Below, in pieces: positions 52,200 to 62,250 of a stretch of DNA of 64,000 nucleotides. The position numbers were made by a program, and so were the translations under genes. The stretch comes from Opisthocomus hoazin (taxonomy: Eukaryota > Chordata > Aves > Opisthocomiformes > Opisthocomidae), in the NCBI RefSeq assembly GCF_030867145.1, contig NC_134454.1, positions 45,708,320-45,772,319 of the forward strand. The letters run 5' to 3'. A model generated the notes under the pieces. That model saw only the letters and a program-made list of their open reading frames with translations. It did not search any database and had not been told where the DNA came from. Positions within the stretch are counted from its first letter, which is position 1. Each line of letters begins with the position of its first letter.

Positions 52200-52673
52200 C
52201 AGGCTGTGCTGGTCAAACACAAATATCAGTCAGACAAGAAATACTGACCAATGTCTTGATTATGAGTGACTGGCACCTTTTAAGTCCCTCCATCTCAGTT
52301 TTCCCGTGAGTGCTCTTCCCCCATCCACTTTGACTCTTTCATGTTTCCACAAAACATCCTACGCCTAGTTGTGTTTTCCCTGTTGGCCCCAGTTTTACTA
52401 CATCTGTACCTAAATTTGGTATGACTGATGTAGTCACTGTGATGTTATTGGCCTAGTAAGGCTCTTCTGCTGAGAATATCCCCAGCACTCTCCCTGTTTA
52501 TATCTGGCCATTTCTTCCCTAGCTTAATGTTATGTGACACACTCATGGCTTTTTGTCAGCTTCTTGCTATGCTGCTTCTTAACATTAACCAATTTCTTAT
52601 GCCATGTCCAGTAGTTTCCCATATTCTGTTCAGTTAGTTAAACTTTAGTCCAGAGCATAGTCATCTGCCTGCA
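52200..52673 (-). mobile_element. LTR fragment related to the 32,282 LTR
   Basis: The right end is similar to the right end of the LTR at 32,282: ccatgtccagtagtttccca, then ttagttaaactttag, then catctgcctgca, compared with catgtccagtagttcctcat, tatctaaacctta and gatctgcttgcca. On the minus strand this would be the start of U3. The 3' part with the poly(A) signal is not seen, so the copy is partial. The left limit is arbitrary, starting after the CR1 tail. Confidence 0.45.
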
Positions 52674-52679
52674 CAATTT

Positions 52680-53398
52680 AATGGGTATTGTGCTTCTAAA
52701 GGTAGATTTACTGCGTTGCTACGTATGGTACATAGGTGATACAGTTTATTTACCTACGTAACATACAATTTTTTGTGTGCTTATCTGTACGGAGAATCGG
52801 GACTGTTGTTAATTTCAATAAGAAAATCCCTTCCCAAGGAAGAAATGAATTTTGCTGTTTCTATGGTTGTTTTATTCTCTTTCTGCTCTCTCCTTTCTCT
52901 TATCTGCTTAGATACTAGCTGGACAGTGTAGTCAGTATTGTGACGGTTTACTCTGGTAACATGTAAATCATGGTCTATTGTGTTTAAAACACTTGGCAAA
53001 CCCAAAGATGGGAAATTATAATTTTACTTTTATTAGCTGTTTTGGACTGCTGCTGTCCCCACACTTAGAAATGTCAAGATGTTTCCCTAGACTTATTTGA
53101 GAAATAAATAATCCTAAATCATATTTGCAACCCTTATAAAGACTCCTAGCTGTAATCCTTTATTTAACTTTTTTCTTTTTTCTCCTGAGTGCAGGTTTTC
53201 AAGGAAGATCATACAATTTGGAAATTCAGTAAGTTCTGTTAGGCTCGTTCTAAGTATGCACACGAGTGAGTCTTTTCTGGCTGTGCACTTGGCAGTGAGG
53301 CAAGTAAATGCCGGCCTCTTTTGTTCCTTGGGATGGTGCCATGTCCCGCCTATGGGGTGGAAAATTGACTCAGGTTCTGTGAATCCCCTCAGGCTAAA
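52680..53398. other. Unassigned DNA
   Basis: No feature recognised. Confidence 0.55.
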
Positions 53399-53404
53399 TT
53401 AAGA

Positions 53405-54032
53405 TGAAACTACACCAAACAATCAATTTGAGCATTTTATTTATGACAGAGGAGACTTGGAAAACATGCAAAGCATTGTTAAGCTGGGTTCTTATAAAAA
53501 ATATCTGTAAGAGGGAGAGTAAAGAAAAGAGAATAAAGGAAAGAGGCACAACAACAAAAAAAGTATACCACCACCCTAGGATCCAGCGATGATGATGACA
53601 AGCATGGCATCCTCCAGTGGCAGGTGCCTGCGCCAGGCTCTTTGCACATGTGTCTTTTATCACCCAGCCTCCACCCTTGGTCACACCTCTTGGTGACTTA
53701 TTTGGCAATTCTTCTAGAAAGTTCGTGATCTTCTGTACAAGCACCAGTGGGGGGCAGAAGTCACTGTTCGTCTCTTAGGGCGTCTCAGGCCCCTTCCTCG
53801 AGTGAACTTTATAAGACCTCTACCCATATTTGGGTAAGATGCATCAGAAATGTGGAACTGCGCATCCTCCGATCTGCCCTCCCCGTCTTGTGCTGCCTTG
53901 CTCCTTCTTTGCAGTCTGCTGCTGCTGGGCAGGCCCCCCACTGAGGATAGAAGTAGTCCTGCCTGCTGAGGACAGCCATTTGAAGGACTGCCCCAGGGCT
54001 GAGGCAGCTATTTTAGGACAATATTTGAGGCA
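53405..54032 (-). mobile_element. Probable solo LTR, class II-like ERV, minus orientation
   Basis: A 628-bp block with plus-strand ends tgaaactacacc and tttgaggca (TG...CA on the minus strand). A perfect AATAAA (minus strand of 53,436-53,441) lies 31 bp from the 3' edge, matching the 29-30 bp offset in the LTRs at 32,282 and 28,391. A TATA-like ATAAAAG is read on the minus strand at about 53,655-53,660. The internal ccaccctaggatccagc matches the 32,282 LTR. Flanking 6-mers are ttaaga (53,399-53,404) and ttaaca (54,033-54,038), 5 of 6 identical. The right half is GC-richer. Frames here on both strands are incidental. Confidence 0.6.
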
Positions 54033-55498
54033 TTAACACATATTAACCCTTTCAGTCTCTGACAGGTGGGATGGTCTTTCACCTGGTAGTAGCAGTGTTT
54101 CAGCTCTTGCTTCCCAAACTCCTTGTATTTTTCTCTTGAGTTATTGCTGATTTAACTATTTATGTCTCTTGTTTTGACTTGCTTAACTGGAATAGTTTTA
54201 ATTTGCAATGTCTGTGTAAGTGACACAGTCTGTGTCATTTGCATGCGGATGGCCTTAGCTACAGTTCAACAGGTCTTTTTCGCTGATGAAACTGGCTGAG
54301 TTCACACAGTTAAGTCTCATGAAGCTGGGTCGCCTTCTGAAGGTGAAATGCAGCACCAGGTGGGGTTTGTTCATTCTTCTGTTTCGTAGAGTTTGGCCCT
54401 TTATTAAAGTAAAACTGTTTTAAATTTGCTGAAGAAAAAAAGCAGTATTTAAGGACTTGATTAATTAATTCTAAATAGTTGAAATTTCTCTTCCTTAGAA
54501 CTAAGAAAAATATGACTGTGTACTGCTTGTAAAAAGTTCACTCACCTCTTGCTTGTTAATTATTTTGTTTAAATTAAAATGTCAGTTCTTGGTGATCAAA
54601 AAGTTGCCTAGAGGGAGTGTCTGAAACAAACCCCTTCCTTCTCTGCTTTCCTCATTTTGATGTTTACCTTTTGTGTGGAGTTTCAGGGTAGAACAATTAA
54701 CCTCTAAACAAAAAACAATGCTGAAAATATAGTGATGTACATTTCCTGGCTTCTGTTTTCCCTGCTTAATTAGGTTTATGCACTACCACTGGCATAACCC
54801 TTCTGTATCCTCACTGCAGAGGTCTGAAGAGTAGAAGAGGTCTTCATGGGAGGCAAGGAGTGATCGTCATCATTCTTGCACAAAAGTGTAAAAGTCATCA
54901 GTCTCTGTGTGTTAGCAGTTCACAGTGAGCCTTGTAACACCATAATGAATGTATTTACAATTACATGATATTAATTTATATCATCACATAACATGTTAGT
55001 ATATTATACCTTCTTTTGAAAGGAAAACTAACCCAAGTAGGTAAATATTAAAATAAATGGATACTAAGATGCCTACATTTAAAAGACACATAAAAAGTAC
55101 TTTGATTTGTTTTTTCACAAAATGTTATAGATTTGTTTTTGAATTTGCTGGGTGTTGCTCTACCTGACTAGGACACAGAACTATGTACAAAATAGTTCTT
55201 TTTCTTGACGCTAGAGACTAATAGAAAATATCTCTGTTCACTTATACATAGTTCTTTTAATAAGTATCGAAGATTCCCAGACTTCTCTATCCTGAATACT
55301 CAAAAGTGTACTATCGTGATCACATGAAAGCTAATGCTATCTCAAGTCCTTTTGTTCCAAAGACAGATCTAAAGAACAGCTTCTGGAAATTTAATTCTTC
55401 ACCTGTACATTGTCATCAAAGTTATCATTGGAGTTGGACTACCTAATTCATTGGAGTCATAAACCTTAAATGTAGGAGGAAGTCATCAGTGCTAATGT

Positions 55499-55527
55499 AT
55501 ATATATATATATGTATTTTTTTTTTTT
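55499..55527. repeat. (TA)7 followed by T12
   Basis: Seven TA units (55,499-55,512), a short gta break, then twelve T (55,516-55,527). Confidence 0.9.
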
Positions 55528-57400
55528 GTCCAGTGTGCTTGCTACATCAGATTTGCCATTCTTGAAAAAAAGAAAGGATAATAGGAACATGATGGTTATT
55601 TTTATAGGTAATTTGTTTATTCAGGGTAATTCTAGGGAGAATGCACAGAGGAAAAATTATTAAAATATGCAGTGAAATCAGTGGTATATCTAATCTTTCA
55701 GACAGAAATCTCTTCTGCAGCCTAATACCAGCTCTGCTTTGCATCATTGCTTGTTTATAGGTTTGTAGGAGATTTCAGTTCCATTGCTCGCTAAATTTAG
55801 TTACCTAGGTGATGATTTCTTTCAGGGGAGAAAGCAAAGTGATTTAGGGAGCTGGGACCAGTAACATGCTTTGCTTCTAATTCGACTTTTTAATTTTTGT
55901 TCCCTGCAGTCCTTCCTGCTTCGTGTTGTTGGCTTTTATCTTTCCATGGAGTGTGGCGGTCAAGGTAAACTTTTCCTCTTGTGTGAAGGTATTCAGATCA
56001 TTAATAAAGGTGACATCCATCATCCCAGAGGCTGAGAGGTCCATCCAAGCCCTCCAAGCCTTTATGAAAATCATTCTCAATTATAGGTCTCCATCTCTCT
56101 TTCTTCTTGCCCTGTAGATCAGCTGATCAAAATGAGGGCAACATTTTCAAGCTGTGTTATAGAAAGTTTATTCTGAATTCTGTAACTGAAGAAGTCGACC
56201 TCAGCAGGCTTGAGCAGAGAGGAGCAGAGATGGATTGTGTTACAGGATGGCAGACTGCCCTTATTCCCATCTGTATTATTACAAACCCACCTTCAAATAC
56301 GTGTTTGAAAAATCCTGTTGCTTCTGTCTTCAAGGAAGTGACATCTAAGGTGCACACTATAAAAAATGTTCTTCAGTAGGAATCAATAATTTCATAAATC
56401 TTTAGATAAATGAATTAGGTAATAAAAGGCACAAAATTACTTTTAAAATCTTAATAGATATCCTTTATAATATCAGTTTGGAATAACTTTTTGATCTAAG
56501 TAAGAAATTCTGAAGAAAATTCAAGTATTAGAGACTTACATTGCCCATAGAAACAGGTAATAAATTTACCAACATGCTTATTTATCAAGAACTTCTGCTA
56601 CTTAGATGTAGTCAAAACAAAGTTCTTGCGGTAGCACAGGAAGCAGCTGCCACACCAAATGAACTGTTGATGTAATTAATTTTATTGACTGCTTTCCTTC
56701 ATGCTATATTTAACTCTTCAGAAACCTACAATGTAGTTTTTCCTTTCCAATAGTTTACACATTAGACTTGCTTGTCTATCTGAAACATACTGTAAATGCA
56801 AAGATATAAATATATTGATTGGCAGGAATTTAAAGTACATGTCTTTGATAGAAAAAATATTTGTGAGAAGAAACTGAAACTTGAGCTAATTTGGGGAAAT
56901 AAAAATGTTTCTTATACCAGTGACCAAGGCAAATACTTTTTAGTACTTACAACACTCTTATCTTGAAATTTACCTGAACTGAGATTTTTGGTCTGTATAA
57001 AAAAAAAAGAAGGGAAAACTCTGTGAAATGTTTGCTTCCCTAAAGAATTATTTTCTCCTGGAAGGTGAGATGTGTTATTTGTATATGAAATCACCATGAA
57101 GAGACAGATAGGGAAATAAGATATAAGGTGATCTTAATTACAGGTTTTTTTCAATATCCATAACGTCTATAACATATAACACACATCCATGTTAACTATG
57201 AAGAGAAAGCTGGGTGCAAAGTCAAAATCACAGAATCATTCAAGCTGGCAAGCACAGCATTATGCTGAATTCAAACCCTATTGCAGGTTTTTTCCAGTCA
57301 CATATGTGATCACACATACTCAAAGAACTTTATTATTTTTTGCAATTGTGTGCCTCAAGGGAATTAGTATATGATTTAAAAAACTGTCACTTACTACACA

Positions 57401-57446
57401 TATTTATTTATTTATGTATTTATTTATGCATTTATTTATGCATTTT
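57401..57446. repeat. (TTTA)n tract with TATG/TGCA interruptions
   Basis: Imperfect TTTA repeat; the later units read atttatttatgc, giving a 12-bp higher-order repeat. Confidence 0.88.
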
Positions 57447-58625
57447 AAGGAAAATCACTACCTGGGCAGATAGTATTTTGTAAGAGTGGAAAGACGAATA
57501 TTCCCATCCCAATTTTCTTCTTTTGCCTGTTCAGAGTGAAAATCATTCATTAGTCTCATTAGAAAGGAGATGATTCTTAACTAATCCCTTCAAGGCAAAC
57601 AAGAAGCAGTAAAGTTTAGCTTCAGGTCAAAGAGAAGGGTTTATTATCCATTATATGATTTTTTTTTCTAGAAGTTTCTTAAGGAGAGAGGGAACAAATA
57701 CTAACTTTAATGATCCTACAAACTATGAAATTAAATGCTCAGGAATTATGGACAAAAATAAAAAGGAGGAGAAACTTGAGCTGGTCATGAACTTTGAGTC
57801 TGAGGATGTTGTCCTCTGTCTGGAAGATAGAGATTTTCTTTCTCAAATGATTCATTCTCCAGAGTATAGAATCATAACAAGAAAAGCTGAAGGGAAACTA
57901 TGTAATCATCTTGCCTTTCTTCCCTCCAGAGAATAATTTTTCTGAATGATTCTTGACCATCCCCCTGCCCCAATGTCCTTATTTGAAATTCAATTTTAAT
58001 TGTCTAAGGCCTAGAAGGTGGAAATCAAGAGCAGTAATGCAACTTCTGTGACTTCTTAATATCATCCCATGAGTCCTAGTTAAACCAAATCCTGCACTCA
58101 AAAAATCGCAGCCCGCTATAGAGGGAGATAGAACTGCAGACCTAATGTTGCTCATGTTTCTGAGTTCAGTTACTTGTTATTGTAGTGCTGAACTATGAAT
58201 CACTACTAGCTAAGGGCCAATGTGTTTGCTGTAAGAATTCCTACCTGGTTAAGGTCAACTTCACTTGATCCCACTTGGCTTCTGTGTGATCTAGCTGCTA
58301 TTCAGCCTCAAGAACTGCAAAACTCCAGATATACATAGAGGCTCAAGTTCACTTACTTGAAGAAGTTCAATGCAAGAAAACAAGATGGCTTTATAGTTTT
58401 GATCCTGTGTATCAAGTGTGCAGATCTCTCTTTTGGATTTCAGGTTTAGATTTCAGCATCTAATGGTGTAGTGCGTATTGTACAAGGGGATCTAACACAG
58501 ATGCCCCTTGTTCAAATATGGAGTTACCTGGTGATCTGAAAATAAGGTAAAAGAAGGCACAAAATAACGTTGAAGACATGGTTTCTATCCTGCCTAACCA
58601 CAATTAGGGGTTAATTGAGAAATGT

Positions 58626-58643
58626 GGGGATGGGGTGGGGGGG
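58626..58643 (+). other. Potential G-quadruplex motif
   Basis: G runs of 4, 4 and 7 separated by at and t. The 7-G run can supply two tetrad strands, so four runs of three or more with very short loops are possible. It lies about 250-300 bp upstream of the first recognisable proviral sequence. No function is implied. Confidence 0.6.
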
Positions 58644-58933
58644 ATACTTGGTTGTTATGTCAGGGAAAGCTCCAGTAATACGGTGCACAATGTCCTTCTC
58701 GTGAACAACACTAAATTTTGGATGTTTCCAGTTCCTGCAAAAGAAAAATCAGGACTATGTTGATGTGATGCAATTCGGAGCTGCTGTCCCCATATATCTC
58801 ATAGGACAAAAATCTCTTCAAAAGCCTGGGGAAGTAGGAGAAATTTTTCTCTATGCCATGAGCTTGTTGAAGGTCTGAGCAGTCATAGACTACATGAGTT
58901 TTCTCTGTCAGTCATGAGGAAATTTGGAAGGAC

Positions 58934-59455
58934 TTGAGGTTTTCGGGATACCAAGTACAAATTCTGACTATAGTAACCACTGTACACAAGATATTTGAGG
59001 CAGTATTTTTACCTGCAGTTATGTCTACTCAGAAGGCAGAGATAATTTCTCTGACCAGAGCCTTAGAATTGGCGAAAGGAAAGAAAATAAATATTTGGAC
59101 GGGGTCCAAATATGCCTTTGGGGTCATCCATATTCATGGAGCAGTGTGGAAAGAACAAGGACTGCCTACAGCTCAAGGTAAACGGGTTAAGCCTACGAAA
59201 GAAATCTTACAGCTTTTGGAAGCCATAAGTTTACCAGAGCAAGTGGCAGTAATGCTTTGCAGAGGGCTTCAGAAAGGTAACACTGAACAGGATTTGGGAA
59301 AGCTGGCAGACCAAGAGAGTAAAAGGGCAGCAGAAAGAAATTTTATAAAAATCTCGGCACTACTTCCAGATGGTAAATTTGTGGATGCAGAAATGGAATT
59401 TAAATACTTAAAAGAGGATATGAAATTGATAGACGATTTGGAAACAAGTGAATGA
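58934..59455 (+). pseudogene. Retroviral pol remnant: RNase H domain
   Basis: Open for 173 codons and recognisable as the RNase H domain of gamma-type pol, which removes the RNA strand during reverse transcription. Visible pieces are MSTQKAEIISLTRALELAKG, containing the catalytic Glu region (QKAEI), then KKINIWTGSKYAFGVIHIHG. In the second, the usual catalytic Asp before Ser is replaced by Gly (TGS), so the active site is lost. The later segment LADQESKRAAE holds an Asp in the position of the final catalytic residue. The usual initial DGS motif is missing, presumably through a small rearrangement at about 58,890-58,940. The frame continues into the integrase region after a stop at 59,453-59,455. 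The start at 58,934 is only the first ATG; the natural product would be part of a long polyprotein. Confidence 0.88.
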
Positions 59456-60414
59456 GAAAAGATGTATTTAATGCCGGATAATTGTATAGTTATACCTTCA
59501 AATTTATTATGGAATATAGTCAGAAAGGAGCAAAATAAAACTCATTAGGGAGCAGATGCATTATATAAGGATTTGAACAAGAGGATAGGAAGCAGAAATC
59601 TGTACACTACTGTGAAACCAGCAACTCAAGTGTGTGAAATTTGTCTGAGGAATAATCTGAATACAACATACAAAGTATACTTTGGGAAAATTAGAAAGGG
59701 AAACACACCAGGACAACACTGGCAAATAGATTTTTTGGAACTCCCAAGAAAAGGGGGATACCGATATTTATCAGTTATAATATGGACACATTTTCTGGAT
59801 GGTCTGAAGCATTTACCTGTAGAACAAATAAGGCTCAGGAAGTAGTATGAATTCTATTAAATGAAATCATACCACTATCTGGGGTGCCGACAATCATATC
59901 CTCAGATAGAGGGTCACATTTTTGCACACAAGTAGTACAACAAATCAGCAGAATTTTGGGTATTGATTAGCAGCTACACACCCCCTACAGACCATAGGCA
60001 AGTGGCCAAGTAGAAAAGATGAATCATTTAATCAAACAGCAATTGGTGAAGATCAGTCAGGAGGCAAACTTATCTTGGGACAAAACCCTACCCTTGGCTG
60101 TACTAAAAAACAGTATAAAGCCCAGGAACAAAAAGGGCATCAGTCCATTTGAAATTTTGACATATCAAGGGGAGGACATGGTGCAAATGGGGGACAGGTA
60201 CTTACACAAATATTTGATAGCTTTAGGAAAACAGATAAGTGATATTCAAAAAGTAGTTTTAGGAACAAGGGATAGGGGTCTAGATCAACAAATACACATG
60301 ATGGAACCCAGAGACTGTTTTTTTGTTAAGACTCTTTCAGGTGATCCCCTTGGAGAGAAGTGGAACGGACCTTATCAAGTGCTGCTAACACCTTTTACTG
60401 CAATCAAGATTTGA
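59456..60414 (+). pseudogene. Retroviral pol remnant: integrase
   Basis: Integrase inserts viral DNA into the host chromosome. The N-terminal zinc-binding part is seen as a His just before a stop (about 59,543-59,548) and a CEIC pair further on (ATQVCEICLRNN). The catalytic core begins with GQHWQIDFLELP (first Asp), then a one-base loss near 59,781 shifts the frame. The second Asp is in ISSDRGSHF and the Glu in ASGQVEKMNHL, so all three letters of the DDE triad remain. Stops interrupt the core at about 59,848, 59,968 and 59,995. The C-terminus is open for 131 codons (60,019-60,414) and contains EKWNGPYQVLL, the GPY-type DNA-binding module typical of gamma-like integrases. Nonfunctional as it stands. 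Confidence 0.9.
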
Positions 60415-60506
60415 GAACAACCAGCTTGGATTCATTATTCAACGGTCAAGACAGCTTCTGCTCCCTGGACTGTAGAGCAACAATCACATTTGAAAATAAA
60501 AACAAG

Positions 60507-61634
60507 ATGACGACCATGATTAGTTTAATTCTCTGGGTAATGACTGTAGCCATGAGTCCAGCTATTTGGACAAAGCAATGGGACAGGAATTTACATGTAA
60601 TGCTTGTCCAGAACATCACTCAGATACTACACAAAAATGATTGCTGGATTTGTACTCAAATGCCAACTTCAGGAGAAACCAAGATAACTCTTGTAAGAAT
60701 ACCAATCCCTGACAGCTTACGTTTAAGCGTAGACTGAAAATGGGAATCAGGCAACATGACTACCCAACAGGAAATTCAAAAAAATAAATCCAAAGCCTGG
60801 TACCATTATACCTGTAGACAGTGATGCTACATACAGGAAGAAGATACCACCCCATTCTGCAAGAGTAATACTACCATAGATGCAGAGGAAATAACAGGTT
60901 GTAGTAGATATAAAGATTTCTTTGGGGAAGCTAGTTTCGATGAGCACTTACTGGAGGGTTTTAAGGCAACTAAAACTGAACCCACAGTTGGGTATGCACT
61001 CTGGGAGCTTTAGTCCCCAGTCTCACAGTAACTGACAAAGTACATCAACAGGAAGGATGGGTTAAAAGTTTCATGAGGTGAATGAAAAGGACCCGCAATG
61101 CCATTGCAGAAAGACCTATTGGTTTTCACAGCTTTGCTAGATGGTCCCTTCCATAGCCTAGAATGAGTATATAGCAAAGGCCACTGTAAATGTATCACCA
61201 GTAATAGAAAACATTGAAAATAGAACCATGGATTCCATAAGCACCCTGCAAACTGAAGTATTTAGCCTATCGAAGGTAATGATCCAAAACAGAATGGCCC
61301 TTGACTTGTTACTAGCCTCACAAGGTGGTGTTTGCACAATAATAAACACAAGCTGTTGTGTGTATGCAGACCAAAGTGGTAGAATCTCCACAGATCTAGA
61401 GGAAATTTGGAAATAAACCAGAATATTACATGAAGTAGCTAAAGATGATATTTCCTGTGGATCTGAGAAGATGTGGAATAAACTCACCTCATGGCCACCA
61501 AATTTATCCTGGTTGAAGAATCTAATTTTCTTAGTTCTTGTGACAAAAGCTATATGTGTCTAGCTCGTATGATGATTCAATGCTGCAGTTGCTGTAATCA
61601 ATTATGCCGGAAATGTAAGAATGGAATGATCTAA
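60507..61634 (+). pseudogene. Retroviral env remnant (gamma-type SU and TM)
   Basis: Env mediates attachment and membrane fusion. The first ATG of the likely signal peptide is at 60,507, followed by a hydrophobic run (MISLILWVMTVAM). The SU part carries DCWIC at about 60,639-60,653, the gamma-type Cys pair. That frame stops at 60,735-60,737, and later SU codons are scattered over frames with several stops. A basic stretch KRTR (61,085-61,096) sits where the SU/TM cleavage site is expected. A further frame change follows. TM is open at 61,228-61,416 and shows QNRMALDLL and a CX6CC motif (61,333-61,359). After a stop there is a membrane-span-like LIFLVLV (about 61,530) and a short Cys-rich tail ending at 61,632-61,634. 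From start to cleavage site there are only about 190 codons, short for a gamma-type SU, so part is probably deleted. No intact product. Confidence 0.85.
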
Positions 61635-61673
61635 TCATTATTAAGACTTTTGACCTGAAAGGAACAAAAGTCT

Positions 61674-61688
61674 AAAAGGAAAGGGGGG
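61674..61688 (+). promoter_or_regulatory. Polypurine tract (plus-strand primer site)
   Basis: aaaaggaaagggggg followed by tt and then the LTR start. A purine run ending in G6 directly before the 3' LTR is the standard position for priming plus-strand DNA synthesis. Confidence 0.9.
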
Positions 61689-61690
61689 TT

Positions 61691-62250
61691 TGATAAAAGG
61701 GATCATAAGAAACATGAAACTTTAACAAAGTAGCTTCGATGTTTTTTTCTAGTTTTAGTTTTAACAAAGCAGCTGTGTGCAAGTTGTAAGCTGTCCTTAT
61801 AGATTGGCAGACTTAACAAGGACAAGACAGTGATAAGAGCAGGAGCTGAGACCAAGAACCAGCAAAAACCAGCTTTGCAGTTTTGCAATGAGACAGAATA
61901 AACTGAGCATGTGCAGCACTCCAGAGGTAACTAACGGACAAATGAGGAAAACTACCGGAAGAGATGAAGTAATGACCAAAGACCACCAGAGATCAGTCAG
62001 GAGCTGTAATACACCTGAGTAAAGGACAATTCTGAATATATTCATGAGCTCTTGGAAATACAATGAATAAGTATACTCCTTCTTGGAAAATTATTAATAT
62101 GCATATTGTAGTTGTGTTTAACTTGAAAAGAAAAGGTATTTGGCGCGCAAGTATGGAGGAGACATCCCCCGAGTGCCCAACGCCGGAATAAAGAATACCT
62201 GCTTAACAGTATACATTGTATTGTTAAGTTATTACCAGATCTTTGAATCA
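61691..62250 (+). mobile_element. 3' LTR of the class I provirus
   Basis: A 560-bp LTR beginning tgataaaagg and ending tttgaatca, so the 4-bp ends TGAT and ATCA are inverted. It follows the polypurine tract with two bases between, as in gammaretroviruses. It contains an aataaa poly(A) signal at 62,187-62,192, which places the R/U5 boundary shortly downstream, and an imperfect direct repeat in U3 (tttaacaaagtagct at about 61,721 and tttaacaaagcagct at about 61,760). There is no matching 5' LTR, so LTR-LTR divergence cannot be used to date the insertion. The expected 4-bp duplication after the LTR would be ccgt (62,251-62,254), but its partner is lost. Confidence 0.9.
62187..62192 (+). terminator. 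LTR poly(A) signal AATAAA
   Basis: Canonical hexamer 58 bp before the LTR end, in the sense of the provirus; this is the usual position near the R/U5 junction. Confidence 0.8.

Larger units (their letters stand above)
54039..58869. other. Unassigned AT-rich DNA
   Basis: No gene recognised. Contains a TA tract followed by T12 (55,499-55,527), a TTTA-rich tract (57,401-57,446) and a G-rich motif (58,626-58,643). A 93-codon plus frame (57,655-57,936) is charged and not low in complexity, but has no motif I recognise. The isolated cacagaatcattcaagctgg at 57,229 resembles a CR1 3' end but is too short to call. Confidence 0.5.
58870..62250 (+). mobile_element. Degraded class I (gammaretrovirus-like) provirus, 3' half
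   Basis: Order in plus orientation: end of pol (RNase H, integrase), env, polypurine tract and 3' LTR. The gamma-type assignment rests on the pol RNase H sequence, the GPY-type integrase C-terminus, a CXXC-type Cys pair in env SU (DCWIC) and a CX6CC motif in env TM. The 5' LTR, primer-binding site, gag, protease and nearly all of RT are absent. Sequence upstream of 58,870 shows nothing resembling the 3' LTR, so the copy is 5'-truncated or was deleted. Every gene is broken by stops or frameshifts, so it cannot make virus. The left border is uncertain; coding similarity is convincing from about 58,935, and a short possible connection-domain remnant (AVIDYM) begins at 58,879. Confidence 0.93.

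Noticed and set aside
57229..57255. CR1 3' tail fragment (cacagaatcattcaagctgg)
   Set aside because: Only about 20 bp resemble the CR1 tail and the following sequence does not continue as CR1.
57655..57936. 93-codon frame with a charged product
   Set aside because: Not low in complexity, but no family is recognisable and nothing around it suggests an exon. Left unassigned.
58500..58870. Possible 5' LTR of the provirus
   Set aside because: No TGAT start, poly(A) signal arrangement or similarity to the 61,691-62,250 LTR could be found.
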